Assembly: GCF_031143425.1 (NCBI RefSeq)
Contig: NC_090450.1
Coordinates: 169,563,486 to 169,627,485, forward strand
Direction of reading: 5' to 3'
Origin: Pleurodeles waltl
Taxonomy: Eukaryota; Chordata; Amphibia; Caudata; Salamandridae
DNA: 64,000 nt
Positions 23,431 to 33,310 of this stretch are shown piece by piece. Every line of letters begins with the position of its first letter. Position 1 is the first letter of the stretch. Both the position numbers and the translations under genes were made by a program. The notes below the pieces were generated by a model. It made no database searches. It had not been told where the DNA came from and saw nothing but the letters and a program-made list of their open reading frames with translations.

Positions 23431-24394
23431 CAGTTGCTATCAAGGGCTGAATACACACACAACATGCTCCGGAGGGCTCGTCGACGTTTCTAAGGGGAAC
23501 AATATTCCTTTCATCGTGTCACACGTTGAGGTGGGTCTCTCTTGTTCTTAATGCCTCTTGTAACGTTTGAGTTCGGGCCTTATCACCTGGGGGTGTGACT
23601 GGCACGGTGATCGCTGTCTCTATACTGAGATAAATACCTCCATTAATGGAGGCGTTAAATACAGTCAACACATTTACCGTATGAGGAGGTTGATTTTTTG
23701 ACGTGATGTCCTTCTACATTTAATACGGCCCTTTCTGTAAATATGAGAACGAGCTAGTAAAGAAGTTCTTGTTGTGTAGCCCTTAGGAAACGTGTGGAAC
23801 GTAAGAATGATAATTTTAAGGTTTTTAGGACCATATCATATTATAGATAAACCATTAATTTAGGTTTATATTTATTTATTTGTTTTAGCAAATTGCCTTA
23901 GAGCCAAGTTAGGCAATGCCTCGTTTGAAAATACATATAGTAGGGGTCGTATTTTCTTAGAAGACCGTGTACAGCATTTCTGAATTGCAGATTGCCCAGT
24001 AGCAAGGCTGAATGGCTTTAATTCCATCTCATGCCCCTTTCTTTCATCACTTTAGAATTCTTGTGCCTTCAACTCTTCCAACTTCTTTTTCATCCATGCC
24101 CTCTGCCTTCGTTTCAGTTTTCATATCTTTAGCCCCCTCCTTTCTCTCGTTAATGCCTGTCGATTTCTCTTGCTGTGGGTGAAAGTCTGATGGTGGACAA
24201 TACGTCCCTGTCCCCCAAAATGAGTGACAATGCCCACCACCTAAAACCAGCAGCAAAAATTAAACAGTGACTGCAGAATACTAAGAAGGTAAAATACATG
24301 AATTGCAGGATGGGTTAAAGGGTGGGTCTAGTCCAACCTGACAAGGAGTGGACCCCCATTTCAATGTTCCTCTGTCACTGCCCCTTTATTAAAA
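23431..24394. other. Unassigned DNA
   Basis: No feature was recognised apart from a small perfect palindrome, CCTCCATTAATGGAGG, at 23637-23652. Confidence 0.4.
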
Positions 24395-25857
24395 ACTCAT
24401 TACAAGCATGACAACCTGTAGGACCTGGCCCTTTTTGCGGGTTCATTCCCAGACTTTTTGCCTCCTTCCTCCTATTTTTCCTGACCTCTTGCTGTTGGCT
24501 GTAGGACTCTGAGCACTGTATCACTGCTGATTTGTGCTAAAGTGCAGGTGCTCTCCCTTCTCAAAATTGGCATGATTGGCTTATACCTAATTGGTATATT
24601 TAATTTACCTGTAAGTCCCTTGTACAGTTGTATCTGTATACCCAGGGCCTGTAAATTAAATGCTACTAGTGGGCCTGCAGCGCTGCTTGCACCAACCACA
24701 GAAGTAGCCATTCAAATCTGTCTCAGGCCTGCTAGCGCAGGGCCTGCGTGCACAGTTTACTGCCACAGGGACATGGCATCTAAATTTACTTGCCAAGCCT
24801 AGAACTCCCCTTTTACTACATGTAAGTCACCCCTAAAGTAGGCCCTATCTAGCCCTATGGGCAGGGTGCTGTGTATGCAGAAGACAGGTCATGTACCTGG
24901 AAGTGTGGCCTGCCCTGGTAGTGACAAACAGTCTATTTGGTTTCTCACTGTTGTGTGTGCTGCCTTCGCATAGGATTGCATTGGAAATGCCCTGCTTATG
25001 TGTGGGTGGTATTGTCTGATTTATGAGGGTTAGCTTAGGAATGTTTGGTGTGGTTGTAACGGTAGAGATAAATGCTGCTTACTGGTGATCTTTGGAGCCT
25101 ATGCTGGAGGAAAGAGGGGGCACTCCCAGAACCAGTTGTAACTGGTTGGAAACTCCTCTCCCCCTCTTTGTTAAACCTTTGCAAAACTGAGTATAAGTAC
25201 AGGGGATTTTTCCTCACAAATTGGAGACACTCTGGACTTTAACTTTCTTGTAACTGGACACAGAATGCTGCTGGAGGGACTCACCAGGAACTGTATTGAA
25301 CTTCTGCTGCTGTGCTGACCTGTGACCTGCTTGGTCACTTGAAGGAACTGCCACTGTCTGCATCCCCTTTGTGCTGGCCTGCTGCTGAGCCCTGCCGCCC
25401 TGTGCTCCATCTTTTGTATACCCAGGGGCTCGGTGCTGTGGCCCCTGACCCCTGCAAATGCCTGCTGCAGCATTTGAGGCGTGCTGCTCGTGCTCTCTTA
25501 TTGAGGGACCTAGTGCCTGGTGGGCACCCTACTTAAATTATCCAGCACCTCAGGAAGCACTTTATTTGTATGCCCCCTGTGCTTTGTAAGCACTTGCCGA
25601 CGTGCCAAGATCACAGCTGTGACCCGGGCGTCCTGAAACAATCACGGCCGTTACTTGGGCGGCTTACCTGAGCTGGGGCACAGCAAAGTGAAGAAAGGAG
25701 CAAGCACGTTCTTAACGGTTCCCCCGGGGTGAAGCACGCTCTGAGAAGCGCCCCCGGGGCACCAGCAGGCCCCAATGCCAGCCTGGTCACGGCTGCAGCA
25801 CAGGAGGGCTGACGAAGGCTTGTGCACCACATCGGGTGCAGGAGCCCGTGCAAGAGA

Positions 25858-26032
25858 GTGGTGGAGGCCTTATCGGAGGCCCCCCACTCCACCGGGCCCT
25901 ATTTTGTTGGGTGTGCTGCGGGTAGGGAGGAAGCCTCATCAGAGGCTTCCTGTCCCACCAGGCCACTAGTGAGCATCGGAGGACGGGCGAGGGAGGAAGC
26001 CTCAACCGAGGCTCCCTGCCTTACTGAGCCTG
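25858..26032 (+). repeat. Three 65-bp hairpin repeats within the LTR
   Basis: Three imperfect units, each with a short palindrome: GAGGCCTTATCGGAGGCC, GGAAGCCTCATCAGAGGCTTCC (given as 25926-25947) and a diverged GGAAGCCTCAACCGAGGCTCC (25995-26015). Each is followed by a 'ccac/tact..gggcc' segment. Confidence 0.65.
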
Positions 26033-26344
26033 CATCCTGTTTTGAGGTCATGGGACGGGGAGGAGGCCCCCCACACAGCTTGGCCCCTGGTTTTGTTTTT
26101 GGGCTCTGCCTCCCCCCCTTAGTGGGTCGGTCATGGCCCAGGTGGTTACAGAGGTAATAGGCACCCAGTTAGGGCCAGGGCCCCAGGCGGGGCCCTGATA
26201 TAAGAAACAGAGGGGTGCATGCCACCCCCACCATAACATAGCCCCCGTTGGAGTGCAGAGGAGTGCCAGGGAGCCCCCAGTTTTCTTCATGGCACTGGAG
26301 GTGCCTTCTTCATAAAAATAGGTACTTTTGAATGGACACATGCT

Positions 26345-26512
26345 TTTTTTAATGTTCCTTTTATGGGCATTATGTGCCTTATATGTTAACCTTTTCTTTT
26401 ATGATGTGCCATTTATTTTCTAATGTTCATTTTATGGGCATTCTATGCTAATATGTTTTCATGACTTGGCATATGTCTTCTAATGTTCCTGGTATGGGCA
26501 TTTATGATACTT
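26345..26512 (+). repeat. AT-rich tandem repeat, about 60 bp unit
   Basis: Three units around 'taatgttccttttatgggcat' with intervening 'atatgttttcatgacttggc'. Units are diverged. Confidence 0.6.
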
Positions 26513-26956
26513 CTATGATAGGTGCATTTATATAGTAAGGTTTTTCCTGACTACTGCTTATGTTGCAGAATAATAAGTAACCTGTGTGTTATGTGTGACT
26601 GCTGCTGATTTCTGCAGAGTAACAGTATTGTGTAACCCTCTGACAACTGCTTGGGTAGCAGGGTATTACTGACATGTTGTGTTTGGTCTAATTATGCTGT
26701 GTACAATACAGTTTATTTTTATATAACTTGGTGTTGTTTTTCCTTTGTGGTGGGGATAGTGCGTCACATCTGTTGTGTGTGCTGTGCAAACGCTTTACAC
26801 ATTGCACCTGGGATAGGCCTGACTGCTCATGCCAAGTTACCAAGGGGTTGAGCAGGGGTTTTCTTGGATGTGTAACTTCCTTGCCCTGACTAGAGTGGGT
26901 GGGTTCTGCCTGGCTTAGGTACATACCCTAGCCAACCAGAAACCCTATTTCTAACA

Positions 26957-27955
26957 CCACCTAAACAGTTTAACAGTATTCTAAGCCAGAGTTGGCCTGC
27001 TCTGCACTCAGGCTAGTGTTCATCGCTTATTACAGGCAGGAACATTGGACATCCACTGACCTGTCTCATATGTCTGTCGTCTGAAGGCTTGTTGTTGTAT
27101 TAGGTGCATGTTGAACAAGTGTGGGTTCTTGGTAGGTGGGTTATTTGAAGGAGGTTGATTTAAGTATGTGTTGATGAAATTTGTAACAGTTTGATAGTTT
27201 GAATTCTGTACACATTCCACAATGTTCTTTGTGACCTATTGTGTAGGGTGTGACCGTAGTAATGGTGAGCACATAAATCAGTTTCGCCTATAAACTTAAA
27301 AGATTTGAGTATTAGAGTTGCATAACAGATTTGTAACATGTATATATCAGATTTGTAACATGAAGCTGAATTAAATGATGAAAATAAATATTTGTTATCT
27401 TTTAAAGTAGAAGCACCGTTATAATTCTAGTCACAGTCACTGTGCTAGTAAACATCAGCTTCACGAATAATGCTTCATATCCGAACATCTGCCCTCAGTC
27501 ACTAGTGTTCAAGGTGTCTCTTAGGTGGTTTAGGTTCTTCTTGGAGGGTTGCTTGCAGTGTGTCTTGAGCAGATCATAAACATTGACTGGCCAGAATCAA
27601 CTGTGTGATCCCTAAGAGGTCCTTAGTATTCCCCTACACCTAAGCTCCCACCTACTTTTTAACATCTCCATTCAATTGTGATGGAATTCTGTTAAAGCTA
27701 AATTGTGCAATGGCCTTCATAGGAATTACCCATGACAGGCTGTTGTGTAACTTCTGTATTCAGCTGAAATATCCGTAAGGGAAGTGTAGATCTTAATAGG
27801 GCTCCATCTGCCTCTAATTTCCTGCTACTCTAACATGTCGCTCACTGTGCTAAGATTCCAGGTTTCATCTCTCTGTCAATTGGCATTCCACTAAGTCTCA
27901 CACACAGTTCATACAGACACTCACAACACTACTTACTGTTCCAAGAATTAAATAG
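26957..27955. other. Intergenic, nothing recognised
   Basis: AT-rich DNA without recognised features. A short direct duplication, 'agatttgtaacatg', occurs near 27330-27363. Confidence 0.4.
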
Positions 27956-28187
27956 GCCAAAGGCAGCAGCCGGTCCTTCTCTTACCTTGCTCCTAAACTA
28001 TGGAACTCACTGCCATTCATCCTCAGACTTAATAAAAATGTGCTGTTTTAGAAAGCAACTGAAAACCCATTTATTTAAAATGTAATAAGGATAGTCTAGC
28101 AGACAAGGCTTGCACTGGAAGCCCGTCTTTCTTTGGTAGCCATGCACTTTATAAATGCTGTAATAGTAATAATAATAATAATGCCCA
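27956..28187 (+). pseudogene. 3' end of a LINE ORF2 with (TAA)n tail
   Basis: In one frame the sequence reads RSFSYLAPKLWNSLPFILRL and, after a one-base shift, FRKQLKTHLFKM and a stop. This is the C-terminal block typical of L2/CR1-group LINE ORF2 (compare the young copy ending LLKTWLFDQ at 42253). The tail is ATAATAATAATAATAAT. It is a different subfamily from the (TGAT)n elements here. Confidence 0.7.
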
Positions 28188-28189
28188 AT

Positions 28190-31100
28190 CCTTCTGCAAA
28201 GACAGCACGGAAATGTGGGACACCATCACAACCCTCTCACCAGACATGGGGGTCATTCTGACCCTGGCCGGCGGCGGAAGCCGCCGGCCTGGCTGGAACT
28301 GCCAGAATACCGCTGCGCGGTCAAAAGACCGCCGCGGGTATTCTGGGTTTCCCGCTGGGCTGGTGGGCGAACGCCAGAAGGCCGCCCGCCAGCCCAGCGG
28401 GAAACACCCTTCCATGAGGATGCCGGCTCCGAATGGAGCCGGCGGAGTGGAAGGGGTGCGATGGGTGCAGTTGCACCTGTCGCGATTTTCAGTGTCTGCA
28501 TGGCAGACACTGAAAATCATGGTGGGGCCCTGTTATGGGGGCCCCTGCAGTGCCCATGCCATTGGCATGGGCACTGCAGGGGCCCCCAGGGGCCCCACAA
28601 CACCCCATACCGCCATCCTGTTCCTGGCGGCCAAAACCGCCAGGAACAGGATGGCGGTATGGGGGTCGGAATCCCCATGGCGGCGCAGCAAGCTGCGCCA
28701 CCATGGAGGATTCCCCAGGGCAGCGGAAAACCGGCGGTACACCGCCGGTTTTCCATTTCTGACCGCGGCTGTACCGCCGCGGTCAGAATGCCCAAGGGAG
28801 CACCGCCAGCCTGTTGGCGGTGCTCCCGCGGTCGTTGGCCCTGGCGGATTTTACCGCCAGGGTCAGAATGACCCCCATAGTCTTTATCACCGAGACCTGG
28901 CTCAGTCCCTCCACAAACCCTGACATCGCCATTGCAACGTCAGAAGGCTGCAAGATGATACACCAAGACTGCATCAACAAGCACAGGGGTGGCTTTGCAA
29001 TCATCTACAAGGAAACCATCTGCTGCATGGCTACTAATGACAACTCCACTCCAATCATGGACACCTCAACTTCCAACTTCTGACCCACAACAAGACAACC
29101 ATGTGAGACACCCTTGCCTACAGACACCTTGGACCCCGACCTGACTTCTGCGATGCCATTGCCAACCTCATTGCACCTCTAGCTATTGACTCAAATCGCT
29201 ACATACTACTCGGCGACCTCAGTTTCCACATCGATGACACCAATTGTTCCACTCTCCTGGAGAACATGAGGCACATCGGCCTCACCCAACTGGTCACTGA
29301 CCCCACACACAAAACTGGATACACGCTCGCCCCTATCTTCACTTCCTGCGACAGAACCAAATACAGCCATGTCACCGAACTCATGTGGTCCATCCACACC
29401 ATCGTCCACTTCACCATCTCTGGTGCACAGAACACCACCACTAAGCATCACAGTTTCTCTCACCGCAGGTGTAGCAAAGTGATGGAGATGCAGTGCACTA
29501 GGCCCTTAGCATCACCCAGCTTGAAGCCTTGTCAGGCCTAAATCAGGCGGTCCAGAGCTTCTCTGCCTGGATCACCAAATGCGCTGACAGAGTAGTCCAT
29601 ATGAAATCAGCCAAATCCACGGAGCCTTAAGACAAGCTAGCTGGTACAGGCCAGAGCTCTGAATAATCAAGCACATCTGCTGTCAACTAGAGAAATGGTA
29701 GCCCTCCAACAAGAACGCCTCCAACAGAACCACCTACAAATCATCCCTCAGCAAGTACCACAAGCGCATCAAGGAAACCATGAAAACATCCCTCATGGAC
29801 TGCATCGAAACATCAGCCAACCTCACAAAAGAACGTTTCAACATAGACAAGGAATTCTCCCACCCAGCAGCCACAGAGAACACCCTTCCCAAGAACTCTG
29901 TGACACCCTCTCAGACTAATTCCACAGCAAGATAGCCAACGTCTACAACAATTTTGACCACCAACCCACCGATCTCAATCTCAATGGCCTTGGTCCACCT
30001 ACACACACCAACCGAGTGATCACTATGGACTCTGCTCACCACGCAGACCACCACACCCATCATGTCCTCCATCCACTCTGAGCACCCACTGACCCCTTCC
30101 CCCACCATTTTTTCAACCTCAGAACCAAGGAAATACTCACAGAACTCACCAGCATTCTCAACGTCTCCATCACCACGGTGGCCTTCCCCAACAGGTAGAA
30201 ACATGCAGAAGTCAGACTCCTACAAAAGAAACCCTCCCCCTCCCCAAAGGAACTCCCATACCCTGCCAAAGTACTTGAAAAGGCCATCAACCATCAGCTC
30301 ACCGAATACCTGGATAAAAACAACTTGCCTGATGCCTCCCATTCTGGATTCTGCGCCAACCACGGCATGGAGACCACACTGATCGCACCCACTGACGACA
30401 TCACGATCCTCCTCGACCACGGGGAGACTGCAGGCCTGATCCCCCTCAATCTATCAGCAGTGTTTGACACTGTAGCCCACCACAACCTCATAAATAGACT
30501 CAAGAGCATCAGCAGCCAGGGGAATGCCCTCAAGTGGATCGCCTCCTTCCTTACAAGACGCACGCAGAGAATCAGCCTGCCCCTTTCACCTCTAAACTTA
30601 ATAATATCCTCTGCGGTGTACCCCAAGGATCATCTCTCAGTCCCACCCTGTCCCCCCTCAGTGACATCCTGAGATCTGAAGGTCTTAACATCATATACTA
30701 CGCAGAAGACACACAAATCATCCTCTTGCTCCCTGAGGACTCCTCACAACTAGCACAAACTCTTGAATATCATGACCAACGTCTCCAACAGAATGAGAAT
30801 CAGCTGCCTTAAATGCAACTCGGACAAGACAGAAGTACTTATCTTTGGGAGAAACACATCCATTTGGAACAACAGCTAGTGGCCGTCAGAGCGCAGATCC
30901 ACACCCACTCCAACAGATCACACACGGAACCTCAGCATCATCCTTGACAGAAAACTCACCATGAAGCGACAAATCAACATAGTTGCCTTTTCCTTCTTCC
31001 ACAACCTCAGCATGCTTCACAGAATCTCCGGATTGATCCCAGTCAACACCAGAAAGACCATCCCCCAGACGCTCATCACCAGTCAGCTGGACTATGGCAA

Positions 31101-31580
31101 CGCTCTCTTCTTGGGCATCCTACCCACCTCCTCAAGAGGTTTCAGACCATACAGAACGCAGCAGTCAGACTCATTCTAGACCTTCCCAAACGAACACACA
31201 TCAACCCCCACCTCAGAAAACTCCACTGGCTCCCCATCCAGAAGAGATGCCAGTTCACATGCCTACAATGCCTTACATTATCAAGGGCTGGCATACTTCA
31301 ACCACTGCATGTACTTCTCTAAACCCACCAGACACCTGCGCTCCACCTCTCTGGCCCTTGTTGCGGCCACAGTAGGGCTGTTCTGTCTCCTACATCGCTG
31401 CCAAGACCTGGACAAACTTGCCCCTCCACCTATGAACACCACTTACCCTGGTGGACTTCGGAAGGAAACTCAAGACCTGGATCTTCAATTGAGACTTTGC
31501 AACCCCAGTGCCCACAGACCCCCAGCGGTCATAGTGCTGCATTATACAAATTATTGAGTGTTTGAGTGATTGATTGATTG
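28190..31580 (+). pseudogene. Old L2-type LINE ORF2, split by a MITE
   Basis: The endonuclease part spans the MITE: WDTITTLSPDI before it, then VFITETWLSPSTNPDIAIA after it. Further on are YILLGDLSFHIDDTN and ELMWSIHTIVHFTI, where the usual WSDHT catalytic Asp is Ile. The reverse transcriptase (about 30240-31200) reads LIPLNLSAVFDTV, where the catalytic Asp of motif A is Asn, and YAEDTQII in place of YADD. Several frameshifts and stops are present. The end is marked by 'gagtgattgattgattgg' (31561-31581). It resembles the younger copy at 40968-42336 in order and motif spacing. It is old and inactive. Confidence 0.88.
28248..28876. mobile_element. Hairpin-chain MITE (Harbinger-related)
   Basis: A 629 bp GC-rich element with perfect 21-bp inverted ends (28248-28268 and 28856-28876; GGGGGTCATTCTGACCCTGG..). 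The inside is a head-to-tail row of about a dozen inverted repeats. Examples are a 26-bp stem (28536-28561 with 28563-28588), a perfect 28-bp stem (28603-28630 with 28637-28664), a 16-bp stem (28484-28499 with 28503-28518) and 13-14 bp stems at 28725-28754, 28757-28788 and 28796-28827. It lies within a LINE codon context, with CAT at both junctions if one terminal C is shared. The open frames in it are by-products of the palindromes. Confidence 0.92.
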
Positions 31581-31589
31581 GTGCGACGG

Positions 31590-33310
31590 GCATGTCCAGA
31601 TGCGGAGGCCCATCCTGACTGTGCCACAGCACTCTAGTTACACACCACGGTCCAGCCACAAATAAGGTGAGGTTGCCTGTATTTTTTTATGCAGGGTACC
31701 AAGCTAGATGGTGCAGGACAGGCTGTTCTGGTGACGAGAGGGTTGATACCGGTTTGCTGGAGCTATACATTTTTTTAGAGTGGCATAGTGGGTGGCAAAA
31801 CATGAAGGACTAGAGTGTGGCCTGAGTTAGTGAGGAAATTGAGATTAATTTAAGTATTCCATCCATCACCTAGTTGCTTTGGTATTTTGCAAATCAGCCA
31901 CAACAATCTGGGAGTATTTTGTGAGAAACATGATGAATAATGAATAGGGCTATATAGGTAGGTGAATGTGATCAGGACGGTGCAAGTAAAGAGTAGTGTA
32001 TTAGGATTTGCCTGGGGACCGCAAGCATGTTAGGGAAGGGTGGAGGACAAGACACAAGAAGCTAAGGTGAGGGGTAGGCAACGAGGACAAGGTGATGAAG
32101 ACGTCCAGGACAAAGAAAAATGGACAATTACACAGATATCTGGAAGTATATAATTGGATGGGAGTAAAAGATCAATGGTTGGTGGTGGAAAATGATAAAG
32201 AGCAAAGGCATTCATTAATGTTACCAGTAGGTTTGAGTACATAAGGGACGATGGCTGGAGCACTACAGTAGGTGGCAAATCAGGCCTCACATTTAATGTC
32301 ATTTGGGTGATACAGCCAGGAAGTAAAATGAGGAAGACAGGCTGGTGTGACGGAACATGGCCTGTGGAATTGGGCACTGATGTAATATTGAATGAGAAGG
32401 AAAGTTTGCCGAGGGGGGCGGCAGAACTTGTACATAGTTGTGGGAATAGAGGAACCAAGATAGATATTTAATAGTCCTTAGACCACTCAGAGCTAATCCA
32501 ATTGTTGGGGTCCTAAGGATCAAGGAAGATTTCTTTGTGGTCAGAGCCTTTACACCTTTTCCCTCACCACCACAAGCCACAGCACTGTGGACATTTTGTA
32601 GGCCCTCAAATGGTACAAGGGTCATGAGACCGCAAAGCTTTTTTGAGGTGTCCTTTAGCTGAAAGGCAATGGAAAGGGTAGGTTAGGGTAGGCTATGGTA
32701 CACAGGAAGAAAACAGATCAAGGAGACAGGGAATTTTTGAGATAATGGGGTAAGATGAATACATTTTTGGTGAGTGTAAAGTGCTACTGAAAAAAGGAGG
32801 TAGAGAGGTAATTTGAAGGGCAATGTGGCAAGGATATGTGAGAGTTGAACAAAGGAGCACAGAGGGATGGTGGAAGTGGACCACCGGGCACAAGGCTTGC
32901 AAGGGAAAGTGCAAGGGAGTGAAGTACTTTGGCAAGTGGGTAGTATTTGGGAGTTCACAAGCAGGATGTTCGGAGACTAAGGCCTCAGCCACATCTGTCT
33001 TTCCACAGGAACAAGTTTTAGTATTACAGATGAGGAAAGTGTTGGAGAAGGAGGGGAAAGAAAAGCAGTGCACTGGGAGATAGAAAGAACACCTCTGGGC
33101 AAAATATTTCTGGTGGCTGAAAAGAGAGCTCAGGATAAGGGAAGGGAGAGATGGGAAGGTTACGAGAAGAGATGTACGGCAAAGATATGCATGACGAAGA
33201 TGTAGGAGGTAGCCTGGACCTATTGTAGGCACAAGGAGAAAAGAAAGTATAGGGGATTCAATGACAAAAGAATTGGATATCAGGGTTATTGGAAAAAGTG
33301 TTAAGGTGCT
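31590..33310. other. Purine-rich unassigned repeat-like DNA
   Basis: The plus strand is rich in A and G and poor in C. The last part (33110-33300) resembles 37690-37880 ('aagaaagt..ggggattcaatgac'), so at least part is a dispersed repeat. Minus-strand open frames of 142 and 179 codons reflect the pyrimidine-rich strand and show no domain I recognise. Confidence 0.4.

Larger units (their letters stand above)
24395..26956 (+). mobile_element. Long LTR-like repeat, probably a solo LTR (copy 2)
   Basis: Shares many blocks with the reverse copies at 33311-35975 and 61961-63410, including 'ccagggcctgtaaattaaatg' and 'tactagtgggcctgcagc'. The 3' end, TTTCTAACA, agrees with the other copies. A TATA-like 'gagtataagtacagggg' (about 25188-25205) sits in the middle, as expected of a promoter in the U3 part. 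At about 2.5 kb it is unusually long for an LTR, partly because of a GC-rich block at 25540-26340. The exact 5' boundary and target duplication were not found. No coding region was recognised. Confidence 0.6.

Noticed and set aside
28213..28923. Open frames of 218-236 codons on both strands
   Set aside because: They lie across the hairpin-chain MITE; GC-rich palindromes leave frames open on both strands with mirrored content.
32693..33232. 179-codon minus-strand frame
   Set aside because: A pyrimidine-rich strand gives a Ser/Pro/Leu/Phe-rich product with no domain, no splice signals and no conservation to judge by.
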